Assembly (NCBI GenBank): GCA_002197995.1 | Contig: NGZR01000005.1 | Coordinates: forward strand, 4,464,001-4,528,000 | Direction: 5' to 3' | Source of the DNA: Gaeumannomyces sp. JS-464 | Lineage: Eukaryota > Ascomycota > Sordariomycetes > Magnaporthales > Magnaporthaceae | Length of the DNA: 64,000 nt | Shown: positions 24,540 to 36,627 of the stretch, piece after piece | How the letters are laid out: every line of letters starts with the position of its first letter | Numbering within the stretch: the stretch's first letter is position 1 | The notes under the pieces: model-generated | Told to the model about the DNA's origin: nothing | What the model saw: the letters and a program-made list of their open reading frames with translations, nothing else | Database searches by the model: none | Translations under genes and position numbers: made by a program

Positions 24540-26873
24540 CGTTGGTTTCCTTTCTTATTCTCCTTCCTTCTCGTACGCCTCTGTTTTTCTCCTTGATTTT
24601 TTGCGGGCGACCGTTTTATACCCGACGCAACTGTTCTCTGTCTCTGTCTCTTATTTTCTTCCAGTCACTAAGTTGACTGATGTCTTAACGCGCTGTTTTT
24701 GCTCCCTCACAAGTTTGTGAGATCCCGCGAAGGGACTGCTCGCAAATTCTGGGTCGAGCTGTATTATATCGTATATATCCCTTGGTATTGGGAGGGGTCC
24801 GCATAATGTTGACGACCATGAGAGGAGGGAGGAGGAGGTTTAGATGACGACGAGGGTGCGGGTGGACAAGAAGGGACAAAGGCACGGGGAGGGTATCATA
24901 GTTTCTTATATGGCATCATTACAGGCAGACAGGCTCTTCCTGTGTTGCAGGCCAAGATTACCTATCTATCCCACTTGAGCCAACGAACACGCGATGAGTG
25001 AAAATGCTCTCTTCGAGATAACAGGAATTAACACCGCTGCTATAGACCCCGCGCGGTGTCCGCTTACACAACCTGTTCGAGCGATGCACGGGATAATACC
25101 TGAGTTTCCCGGGGAAGGCAGAAGCGGGTGGGGCCGCCGACCAATTCATTGACTCTGGCGCATACCAGGCGGTTATGCGTGACTGCCAGTACCTCGGTGG
25201 TGTGTCCCGAGGGATGGGACGAGACGGGTACGCTGAGGCAAACAAGCGGACAAGCATACACAAGACGTGGAAAAGCAAGCAATACCACGGCGACCAGATG
25301 ACCCGAGAACAGCCGAAACCGCTGGAGACGCAAAAAGCCTACTGGTTTACCTTGAAACGGCCAGAATAGCACAATGGTACCTTGGGGTGTGCGCACAGCG
25401 TGCACATGCACAAAGGATGCACATAGGTCACCACGTCACATCACAAAACTAGGTACCCAAGGTAGGGAGGCACTAGAGGTAGGCTGCTCCTTCGGCGCCC
25501 ACGGAAAAATCCAAGAGAAACTCAAATCCCTTCCACACCGACTGGCTGTCCTCCGCTCCCAGGCTTACGGATTGGCGCCAGGCCATTTGTGGAAAGCCCC
25601 TTATTCTTGGGGGTTTGGTGTGGGACCCCTTTCCCCGGCTGAGATCTACGGCCCACTTCAGCACGCGTGTGTTTCAGAATTGCAGGGGTTGTTGATGGTG
25701 ATCGTCCTGTCTGCTTGTCGCCCCTTCCTCAACGGCTGTCCAGTCACATCCAGTGTGCCAGTCGATCGGGATCATCTTGGGCCGCTCTTTTTCGGACGAG
25801 TGAACCCCTCACCAGCAGCCAGCCACTCCGGCTCACATTCGCTGATCCTCTCTCACTATCAGCCGGCGGTTGGGTCCGAAAATGGCGCACCCAAAAGCGG
25901 ACAGACAGACGAGTGCTCGCCGCGACAACACGCCGCACGCAGCACATCAATGCTCAGTCAGTGAGGGAAAACACGCGGGCTTGCGGCCGTTTGGCCCCCG
26001 CCATCTCCCGGGCCTGTCCTCGCCCCCTGGCGACAACTTGACTGGTCTGGTGACCAAGTCGTGTGTCTCGTGTGCCCTGGTCGGCGACTGCCGGCCCAGA
26101 GGGTCCCCTAGGGCTCAAACACAGGCCTTCCTCGACGCATTGCCCTTGGTCATTTCCCAGTCGTGGAGGCTCACTTCTTGCCTCCCTGCGATCAGCACCC
26201 TGCGGTGGGTTCCTGATCTGTTCAAGACAGCGAGAGCCACGCCCGCCCGCCCTCGACTCGGTTGTTCTCTCAGGGATCGACACTTTCCCCGCCGCCCTTA
26301 TGGCGAGCGGCCTTGGCAATGACGTTGCTGTCTGCTCCCCACCAGCGTTGTCTCCGTCTGTAAATAGCATTAGGTGCCTCCGCCTGCGCGCGCAGTCTGA
26401 CCGACCCCAAGTATATGTACCAAGGTACATATACACAAGCAAACGGCTCACCCGTCTGTGCCACCCCCTAAGGGAGATTAGGATGCGCAGGATGAAGTCT
26501 TGATATGCCGTGAGCAGCCTCGGGAGCTCCCTTCTTCGGTCAAGGCCCTGCGTCTGACGCTAAGTTGCCTCCTATCCTACCAGCCCAACCTGCCACCCCA
26601 GGTTTCCACTCAGCTAGGCGAGGGGGAGGCATCCTCTTTCTGTCATCTGGTCTCCCCACGGACCCAAATCCACTCCCCATATTGTGCTTGACTCGCTGGA
26701 AGTTTGTTTCGTTTGATATTTTTAATACTCTCTTGTCGCCCTACCCTGTCGCACGCACCGCCACCGGTCTCTTCTTCACTCCTTCACTTCACTCCCACTT
26801 GTCTCTTCTGGCCTTTGGCCGGAGCCTCGGGCGTCGGCGCATCCAGCCGTCTTCTTCTTCTTTTTTCTTTCTT

Positions 26874-26874
<1 letters not shown>

Positions 26875-26915
<41 letters not shown>
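26875..26915. repeat. Poly-C tract, 41 nt
   Basis: Uninterrupted C run in the presumed 5' leader of the glycosyltransferase gene, 45 bp before its ATG, preceded by CTTCTTCTTC. A second such tract lies at 62861-62897. Confidence 0.95.
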
Positions 26916-26960
26916 TTCCCGCCTACATGGCATCTTTTGCTACCCCTCCGCTACGACAGC

Positions 26961-28833
26961 ATGCCTCCAACACTGGACCTTAGCGGGGCCACCCATTCCA
27001 AGATGATTGTGTCGCCGCCGAGGATCAACCTGCGGAGGGCAGCCTCGTACCAGGGCGACAGACGCCCTCTGTCCTCAACATCGTCACGCTTCAACTTCAA
27101 CCACCTTGTCTTCGCCTCGCCGCCGCCATCTCCCAGGCTCCCCACGCTGGTGCCACCGCCACCTCGCAGGAACTCGGGTGCGCCGCGGCCAAGTCGTGTT
27201 TTGAAGGCTGTTTTCTGGGTCTTTGTCGCCTCTCTTGTGCTTTACTCGGCACTAGGGAGGGTTAGAGACTCGACCGTCATGTCATGGCTCGACAAGTCCG
27301 GGCCACAGGGAGCCGAACGCTACGAGATGGTGCCCTGGGATTCCCTCCCTGACTTCGCCAGCCCAATCGTGCTGGACGACAAGAAACGGGGTGCCAGCTG
27401 GACCGTCTCGATCCCGCCGGGGCATCGGTTCCCTCTCTCGGTCAAGCAGTATTCCGAGATGCCTGCCCAGTGCCGTGAGGTTTCGGCGCGGGTCAACGAG
27501 CTCCGACAGACGGGTAAGCACTCTATCCACAAACCGTTCCGCCGCGCCGATGCGGGCTCCTACTTTGTGGACATCCGAGAGGCCGAGAGGGCCGGTATCC
27601 TGCCAGGCCTTCTCGGGAAAGCCAAGACGGCGTTGGCGTCGGGCCAGCACGCCGTTGAGGAGGATCGTGGGATGGTCGGCGAGGCCAAGGGTCATCTTGT
27701 CAACGGCGAGGTTTGCGCCACCAGTTTGACGTTCGTCCTGGAGTCCGCCGACGCTGGGCTGGGAAAGACGCTCATGGCCATGTGGACGGCGTATGGGCTG
27801 GCCCAACGGCAGGGAAGGGCCTTCTTCATCGACGACTCACGCTGGGCATATGGGGACTACACGGCTATTTTCCAACCTCCCCGAGGCCCAGCTGCCGATC
27901 ACCTCCGCGCCACCAGATACTGCCATGTCCGTACAAGGCGCGCCACCTGGTGGTAACCCCAGCCACCGCCGAGGACTTCTTCACGGCCACGTTGGCTGCT
28001 GACCTGCCGTCCCGCGAGGGAAGCCGAGACGACACGACTTCCGAGAGACGACTGCAGAGGGACCGGTTCCAGCTGGCCCGCCAAGGGTATGACGCCCTGT
28101 TCAGGCTCAATGAGCAGGATGAAGGATACGTGTCTGGGCGGGTGAAGGAACTTTCTGGCAAGGCACATGGCGGAGGCGTGGTCGTTGGGGTCCACGTGCG
28201 GCGTGGGGACCGGCGTCCACTCGAATACCAATACCGCGAATCATACATACCGCTCGAGGCGTATACAGAGCGAACAGGGAGGATCCTGGACGATGCACGC
28301 GGCGAGACGGGCTCTCAAAAGACGCAGACGCAGGCACCGGACCGGTCCGTGGTTCTGCTAGCGTCGGACGACCCCGTCGTATACGAGTCGGAGGGGTTCG
28401 CGGGCGCGTCGAGGGCACAGGAGCAAATTAAGCTGGCCAGCAAGACGGCCATCCAAAAGGTCAACCCCGACAGAACAGTGATGCACAAGTTTGTGGACGA
28501 GGCCTGGGGCTGGAGGGCGGCTTCTTCTCGACAGTGTTCTGGAACCTTGGGCGGTCGTCGGTGGGCACCGCCGGGGCGGCGGGCAGGGGGCCGGGCAGCT
28601 CCGGGGTGCCACCGTCGGCCGAGACGCTGAGGCTGAGGAGCCTGATCGGGAGGGCGTATATGATGGACCTGGCTGTTCTCTCGAGAGCCAGTGACTTTGT
28701 CGTCTGCAGCGTCAGTGCGATGGGGTGCCGGCTCATGGCCGTCATGATGCCTGGGGGCTGGGACGGGGCCGTGGAAGGAGGCCGATGGGTCAACATAGAT
28801 GGCGACTACGGCTGGGACGGCGGCCTGTGGTGA
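26961..28833 (+). CDS. Type II membrane glycosyltransferase, GT23 (FUT8-like) fold, two indels
   Basis: A probable Golgi glycosyltransferase; donor and acceptor are unknown. The ORF is intronless and gives 624 residues after two single-base corrections. A Pro/Ser/Arg-rich cytosolic tail (1-78) is followed by one transmembrane segment (VLKAVFWVFVASLVLYSAL, about 80-98) and a lumenal domain. Resemblance to alpha-1,6-fucosyltransferases: an N-terminal part with AFFIDDSRWAYGDYTAIF, the nucleotide-sugar-binding type motif VVGVHVRRGDRRPLEYQY, then VVLLASDDPVVY, and the C-terminal LSRASDFVVCSVSAMGCRL, which parallels the DFLVCTFSSQVCR block of FUT8. The frame is lost near 27879-27882 (C run one short) and near 28513 (one G missing). 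Both sides of each break read as conserved protein. A second in-frame Met is at 27003. Fold assignment is good; enzymatic specificity is inference only. Confidence 0.75.
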
Positions 28834-30087
28834 GTGGTGAATGGTCACGCAAACTTGCGATTGCATGCATTGTCATTGGCGTTTTCATCGGTTTGGGGAA
28901 TACGGGGGGGTGCTACTGGTGTTGTTTGGGTTCGGGCGAAGGCACGAAGCTGCCTCTGATATTTTTCTTGCCCCCTATTATTTCCTTTTCCTTTCGGTTC
29001 CCCATCACCTCAGTCCATCCTGACAAGATCCGCTTGCGGACTCGCTCACTTAGTGCCCCTTTTTTTTTGTCGTTGTTTTCAGCATTCGATGCTAGCGAAA
29101 TACCCTCCCAACATGTGGGATCGCGCTTTCGAAATTTTTAGACGCATTCTTATTTTCTCGTCGCCCTCTTTTCGCCATTCTTCTCCCTTGCCTGTTTGTT
29201 ACCTTTCCTTCGCCGCACATAACCCATGGCCCATCTGGGGCTTTGTAGCAGCTGCCAGTGCTGGAGATGTGGCTCAGGCTTGTACATAAATATAGGAAAC
29301 CAAGACGGAAAAAAATATCACGCGCACCGGCCTCGGTGCCTGCCGAACAGCTCGACAAGGGACGCTTCGTCGGACCGAGAATGTGTGGGATATTCGCAGG
29401 AGCCGTCGTCAGCTCGCGCATGGCCTGATGAGGCCATACCACAGCACTTGGCGATGCGGTGTGGAGAGCGGCGGTAACCCAAGGGCCCACCGCCTGCGAA
29501 GGCTAGATGGGGGAATTGTAATTGATTGCAATTGATGTCCAAAGGTAGCAGCAGCCAAGGAAATTTCCAACATGGCCTTGTGGCTCGGCCATGGCGTGAT
29601 GTTGATTGGGCGGTGGCCTCGCCTCACGCAATGGCTGGCCCGCAGCTTCGTGGCCAGCTCCGCAAACTGGACGTATTCGGGAGGTACCTGCCTAGGTGTT
29701 CTGACTTGGTGGTGACTTCCCCGTCAACGCCCATTCGGCTCGCATTCCAGTCGAACACGAATACGAGTGCCAGCCAATCAGGTCGCCGCAATTCGCGGGC
29801 CATTGGCGGGGCCTAGGAGTCCAGATTGACCGTCAAGTCAATCAATTGACATGGGAAAGAAAAAAAGGGAGATGGAGGAACAGGAAAAAAAAAAAATAAT
29901 ACTAGAAGCAAGGGTCCGGTCTCCAGCGATTGATTGACAATAAAGACCCTCGCCCTCACCTCCTTTCCCACCGGCACCGCATGTGTCGCTATCATCACCA
30001 AGACCCCGAGCCACCAACAGACATACTCTGTCTGCCCAGCACATAACCGCTGTCCTTTTTTGCCTTGCCCTCTCGTCACCACACGCG
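28834..30087. other. Intergenic region upstream of CYP51
   Basis: About 1.25 kb with the 3' region of the glycosyltransferase and the CYP51 promoter. An A run lies near 29886-29897 and GGTACCTGCCTAGG near 29682-29695. No gene was recognised. Confidence 0.5.
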
Positions 30088-31826
<1,739 letters not shown>

Positions 31827-32415
31827 GACTGCGGCGTGCACCTGTTCTGACGCGACCCAGACCAACGACCTTTTGAATCAATATAGGGACAGAAGGGAAA
31901 GGAGACTTTGCAGTGTATATATATATATAGATTTTATACCCTTACTAGGCGACGCCTTGGCTGGTCTGTGTGAGACAGAGGAGGCATGAGACTTTTTGGC
32001 ACGGTAGCTCAGGGTCTCGACCCGAGCGTGGTTCAACCACCTGATGAGGAACAGGCCTCTCCCTTTTTGGATTGGCATCCATGCAACCTGAATAATCATA
32101 ATATCTATTTTCATCTTTCCCATCTTTCCCCAGATATCGTCAAAACCAGACGGATGACAGGTCGGGGTGGGGTTGTGGCTCGGACGCTGCTACAAGGCAA
32201 GGATAGAACATGACGTCTGTGCGTGTCACCGACCATACAAGGCAGTTGAGACGGCACCACGGGCACTACCTCAAACATCTTCGCCACTAGTACACGTTTC
32301 CTGTAATCATTTCCATCAAAACGAACAACATCTTTGCCCGTGTCGTTGGATGCACCCGATCATCACATACTACAGATATACAGGGAAAACAAAACACAAT
32401 CACCCCCGGCAAAAA
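31827..32415. other. Intergenic region between CYP51 and the DUF3074 gene
   Basis: Holds the CYP51 3' region with a short TA repeat (about 31917-31929) and the promoter of the next gene. No gene was seen. Confidence 0.5.
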
Positions 32416-33469
32416 ATGACAGCAGACGAATTGGGACCGTTGGTCAGGCTCTGGGGCATCAAACTAAGGTCAACTACCGTCCACCACGGCCAAAGCGGAC
32501 GAGCTGGCGCCATTTCTACGCTCGGTTCTGCAGGAGGCGGCTCGACTCCTCGACTCGGCCGCGCCCAGGGCATCGTCGCCACGGCCCGAGGGCGCCAGGG
32601 TGGACAAGGCGGCGGCGGCAACGCTGTGGAAGTGCAAGGGACGCAGGAAGACGGCGGGCAGCCGGGCACCGGTCGAGCTGCTGGAGCGGACCTTTTCGGC
32701 GGCGGAGCTCGGGCGCATCTCTAGCGGGCAAGGGTACGAGCGCAGGCGCGTGCAGGCCGAGACGTGGATCGGCCGGCGGTCGGTGCACGAGGACACGGCG
32801 GCGGCGGGCTCGGCCAGCTGGGCCGAGTTCCGCAACGGCCTCAAGGACCGGCACGCCGAGACGGAGGCGGCGTTCACGCCCAGCATGGTGGCGCACAGGA
32901 CGGCGGCGACGTGGGAGTGCGGCGCCGTCGAGGTGACGACGGTGGCGGCGGGCGAGGAGCCTGGTGGCGGCGGCAAGACGACGGCGTGGGGCGAATTTAC
33001 GCTCGGCGTTGAGGAGGTCAGACACCAGGTCGGCCGGCCCTTGCTCAAGGACCGCGTGTTTGCGATCCTGCAGCTCACCAGCGCCGTCGTCCCGACTGCT
33101 GACGGCGGTGGCGGTGGCGGCAGCAACGAGTTTGTGGTGGTCAACATACCCATCATCGATGAGGCTGGCGACGGCAAGGACAATCAGGAAGCAGGGGCGG
33201 AGGCGGCCAAGAGCCAGCCCACCCTGGAGCTCGCCCGGGACGGTGGAGTCGTGGTAGGCGCCTACGTCAGCGTCGAGCGGGTGCGGAGGCTGGGGGCGGA
33301 CGAGGCCGAGGCGGGAAAGATCGAGTGGCTCATGGCCACGGCCTCGGATGCGCGCGGGGTCCTGCCCGCCCGAGTGCAGGCGATGGCGGTGCCGGGCCAG
33401 ATCGTTAAGGATGTGCCTTGGTTCCTGACGTGGGCTGCGCAGCAGAGGCCGGCGGCCGAGGCCGTGTAA
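32416..33469 (+). CDS. DUF3074 (START-like) domain protein, one indel
   Basis: A fungal protein of unknown function with a START/Bet v 1-like lipid-binding-type fold (Pfam DUF3074). It is intronless, with 350 residues after one correction. The start MTADELGPLVRLWGIKLR fits the family start. A frame change is needed near 32471-32473 (one extra A), after which the frame reads KADELAPFLRSVLQEAARLL and runs without break to the stop. Family-like blocks are AAATLWKCKGRRKTAGSRAP, the WIGRRSVHED and HAETEAAFTPS blocks, VLKDRVFAILQ-like LLKDRVFAILQL, and the C-terminal EWLMATASDARGVLPARVQ with AMAVPGQIVKDVPWFL. A Gly-rich loop at about 33105-33123 is low-complexity. No signal peptide or membrane segment is visible. 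Confidence 0.75.
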
Positions 33470-34346
33470 GCGGGCTTTTATATAGTATTTAGGCAGATAC
33501 CCTATCTATTTCTCCATCCAAGAATCACGACCCCGCGTCGCGCGAGGTAATTATTTATCCATGCAGCATAAATAGTAATACCAGCTCCAGAAGGAAGAAA
33601 AAAAAGGCACAAAGGAAATAGGAAATAAAACAGGAAATGAAATAGGAAAAAACGGCGTCTAGTCCTCGAACATAATTTTTGTCCTTTTTCCAGCGTTATT
33701 AAATCGTAGGCGGCGATCCGATTGGATCGAACCATCACCATTCTGTTTGCTGAAACAAAAGCTCGCTATCTTTCTATTCATTTCCCCTTTCCTTCACCTT
33801 CCCCCTTCCCTTTCTTTTTCCGGCTGGTATTCCTACATAGGCTATATGTATACATAGGTATCTTTCAATACATCTAGCTCGTATGGGGTCGTGATTTTTT
33901 TGTTTAGAGAAAAACCTAGATAGGGTACCTGCCCAAATACTATATGCAATGGTGGGCATAGACTTAAGCCCATCCCTTTGAGTGCGCCGCGCTGGCGACC
34001 GATTGGGGAAACGCAGGCTTTTAGGTGCTCAGGTTTTGTGTGTGATCCGCATCCAAATTGAGGTACCTTCCTGGGAGGACATAAAAAAAAAATACCTCGC
34101 CACTTGAGCAAAAAGCACGCCTTTTCAAGTGAAGATCAGTACCTGGCGCCACGGCATCTAACCTACGGCACTCAAAGGGATTTGATAGCCTGTGCGTGGG
34201 GCCGACAGGTCCCCACATCCCGATTTTGTTGCAGGAACACGCATATCAGCTTGCCAACAAACCCACCAACCCACCCACCATCCTCCATCCCGATACCGGC
34301 ACCTACCTACCCATCGCAACATCGCGCACGCCTACCTCTGCCACCA
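33470..34346. other. Intergenic region upstream of HIS1
   Basis: About 0.88 kb, A/T-richer than its surroundings, with palindromic CATAGGCTATATGTATACATAGG near 33836-33858. No canonical cross-pathway-control site (TGACTCA) was seen upstream of the ATG. No gene. Confidence 0.5.
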
Positions 34347-36390
34347 ATGGATCTGGTGAACCAGTGAGTCGCATCAAGCCGCACCTGCTCCCACTCGCGT
34401 TCAGTCCGGCCTCGAACACCATGGTCTTGGACACGCTGACTCTGATGAAAAGCCTCGAGGGCCGCCTCCTGTTCGCGGTGCCCAAGAGTGAGTCATTATG
34501 CATACTGCCCTCAGGCGACTATCTAGATCTCTGGGTGCCCAGCCGGTACCTAGGTAGTCACAATAGACCTTCATCATGGCCCAGACGGCCCTGCGCTGAC
34601 ACGCCTTGTCGCACACGTGATAGAGGGCCGCTTGCAGGCGCAGTCCCTGAACCTGCTGGAGGGGGCCGACATTCAGTTCAGGAGAGAACCGCCTCGACAT
34701 CGCCCTGGTCAAGAACCTGCCCATCGCCCTCATCTTCCTGCCCGCCACTGACATCCCACCTTTGTGGGCGAGGGGCGCGTCGACCTGGGCATCACAGGCA
34801 AGGACCAGGTCCAGGAGCACGATGCCGGCGTCCGGGCCGCCAACCGCGCCAGGAGGGGCTCCTCGGGCCTTGCCGGCCCCGGCGATGACGATGCGGACCA
34901 GAAGCAGCGAGGCTGCGAGACGGTGCTGGACCTTGGCTTTGGCGCCTGCAAGCTGCAGGTTCAGGTGCCCCAGAAAGGTTCCTTTGCCTCCCCGACCGAC
35001 CTGATCGGAAAGAATATCGGCACCAGCTTCGTCCACCTGGCCGAGAAGTACTTCGCCAACCTCGAGCTCGAGCAGGCCGCCCGCCTCAACGGCGGCTCCG
35101 GCCCTGCCGAATCCTCGCCCACGAAGCTCCGTACCAAGATTATCGAGCTGAGCGGGAGTGTCGAGGCCGCCTGCGCTCTGGGCGTGGCTGACGGCATTGT
35201 AGACCTTGTCGGTGCGTTTGTCCCTCCCTGCTCCTCATGGTGGCCACATAAAGCCTGCAGTCCCGACCACGCTAGCACCCTTCCACATATCCTTTTTCTG
35301 GTCCTTAATCCTTCTTTTCCTATATCTCTTTTTTTTCTTTTTTTTTTTTCTTTTTTTTTGTCCTATATCCTCTTTCTTTTTTATATTTACCTTTTCCTTT
35401 CCTGTATTATCTTTATTCCTTTATTATTTTTTCTCCTTTTCTATTTCCATTTCCTGTTCCTATATCCCTTTATATCCCTTTTATTTTCATATGTCTGTTC
35501 CTCTTTCCTTTTTCCTTTCCTGTATCTCTTCCTTTTTTATTTTTCCTTTCCTGTATCTGTTCGTGGCTTACACGTGTTAGGCGAAAGATGTGATATTACA
35601 ATATCTGGTCAAGTCTTCTGGTCTAAATGCAACAAAAGGGGCTCCTCATGCGAGCCCGCTTTTTTAGACCTAAAAGACTTTGACCAGATATTGCAAACAT
35701 TTTCTCACGCCAACACCTAAAGAGCTACAAATCGCTGATCAGTATTTGTTTGCCGCGCCGAGTTGGGGCATTACTGTTCCTCTACCCCTTTTCCTTTATT
35801 GTATTCCTTTCCCGCCCCCGTATCCCCTTTCTGTCCCTACACACTTTTTCCTTTCCTATATCCTTTTTTCTCCTGTATCTTTTTCTTTTTCTATCTCCTT
35901 TTTTCCTTTCCTTTCCCTTATTTGGGGAAGGTGCCCGTTCACCGCTACCCTTACTCCATGTTTGCCGGCCTTCTCTGCCCGGTTGGCTGACCGGCTATCT
36001 GCTTCTCGAGTTTAGAGTCTGGCGAGACCATGAAGGCTGCAGGGCTCATGGCTATCGACACGGTGGTGGAGTCATCGGCGATCCTGATCAAGTCCAAGTC
36101 CCCGACCAACCCGGAACTAGTCGAGCTGATAGCCTCGCGCATCGGGTGTCATCACGGCCCAGAGGTATGTGCTCTGCCAGTACAATATCGAGCGGTCACG
36201 GCTGGCCGAAGCCGCGGCCATCACGCCTGGCAAACGCGCCCCTACCATCACCGCGATCGACCAGGAGGGTGCTGTTGCCGTCAGCGCCATGGTCGAGAAG
36301 AAGAAGATTGCGCCTGTCATGGATGAGTTAACCAAGGTCGGCGCAACCGATATCCTGGTTCTTGACATCCACAATGCCAGGAGCAGCTGA
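34347..36390 (+). CDS. his1: ATP phosphoribosyltransferase (first step of histidine synthesis), three frame breaks and an 804-nt intron
   Basis: It joins ATP and PRPP to give phosphoribosyl-ATP, the feedback-controlled first step of histidine synthesis. Exons are 34347-34363, 34453-34487, 34624-35211 and 36016-36390, about 338 residues when corrected. Marks: MDLVNHLEGRLLFAVPKKGR across the first two junctions, LNLLEGADIQFRR, GEGRVDLGITGKDQVQEHDA, IIELSGSVEAACALGVADGI, ESGETMKAAGLMAIDTVVES, and the C-terminal regulatory domain with PGKRAPTITAID and MDELTKVGATDILVLDI. A Gly/Asp-rich insertion (RARRGSSGLAGPGDDDADQK) follows HDAGVRAAN. Frame breaks lie near 34686 (-2), 34756 (-1 C) and 36143 (+1 or -2). 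The last intron (35212-36015) is far longer than other introns here and contains repeats. Confidence 0.92.
34489..34495. promoter_or_regulatory. TGAGTCA (Gcn4/CPC1-type site) overlapping the HIS1 intron-2 donor
   Basis: A perfect 7-bp AP-1/Gcn4-type site inside HIS1, sharing bases with the GTGAGT splice donor. In other fungi amino-acid genes carry such sites upstream of the start. The overlap with the donor consensus makes chance likely. Confidence 0.25.
35290..35575 (+). repeat. Degenerate pyrimidine-rich repeat tract in the HIS1 intron (left)
   Basis: About 285 bp almost entirely C and T with scattered TATA. It is built from loose copies of a TCCTTTCCTRTATC-like unit of varying spacing. 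It lies in the 5' half of intron 3 of HIS1. Confidence 0.75.
35599..35694. repeat. Foldback (imperfect inverted repeat) inside the HIS1 intron
   Basis: Left arm 35599-35644 and right arm 35651-35694 pair across a 6-nt loop. The outer stem matches CAATATCTGGTCAA(A)GTCTT on both arms, with one bulged A. A second matched block is GGTCTAAA, and the inner block AAAAG(C)GGGCTC pairs up to the loop. The arms differ by small bulges only. It is non-coding, in the middle of intron 3. Confidence 0.85.
35780..35925 (+). repeat. Degenerate pyrimidine-rich repeat tract in the HIS1 intron (right)
   Basis: About 145 bp with the same CCTTTCCTATATCC-like units as the left tract, placed after the foldback. The two tracts thus flank the hairpin. 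Confidence 0.75.
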
Positions 36391-36627
36391 TGCATGGCTA
36401 GTTCCTGATAAGAAGAAAGGTGTGAATCAAAAGACGGTGTCGACCAATGATAGAACAGAATATCAAAATCTAAACATGTAAACCAGGTAGAGGTATTAAT
36501 GGGGGAAATGGTCGGATCCGATTTACGTCGTGTATTCATCCGATCATCCTCATGCAACACATGGGCGTATTGAAGTGCCTGGTATAACCCTAGCAGCACT
36601 GCTCAAAGCATCTACAAGACAGTATTC

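Larger units (their letters stand above)
24255..26960. other. 2.7-kb intergenic region between the kinesin and the glycosyltransferase
   Basis: No convincing gene. It contains a 27-nt T tract (24513-24539), GGTACC-type motifs near 25378 and 25452, and a C/T-rich stretch ending in a 41-nt C tract (26875-26915) just before the next gene. Confidence 0.5.

Noticed and set aside
26961..28833. Annotation as a protein O-fucosyltransferase
   Set aside because: The motif spacing and the C-terminal DFVVCSVSAMGCR block resemble FUT8-type GT23 more than POFUT families; the substrate is left open.
31985..32060. tRNA-like stretch after CYP51 (GGTAGCTCAGGGTCTCGACC... GGTTCAA)
   Set aside because: A-box- and B-box-like words are present but the arms do not pair into a cloverleaf and no acceptor stem forms.
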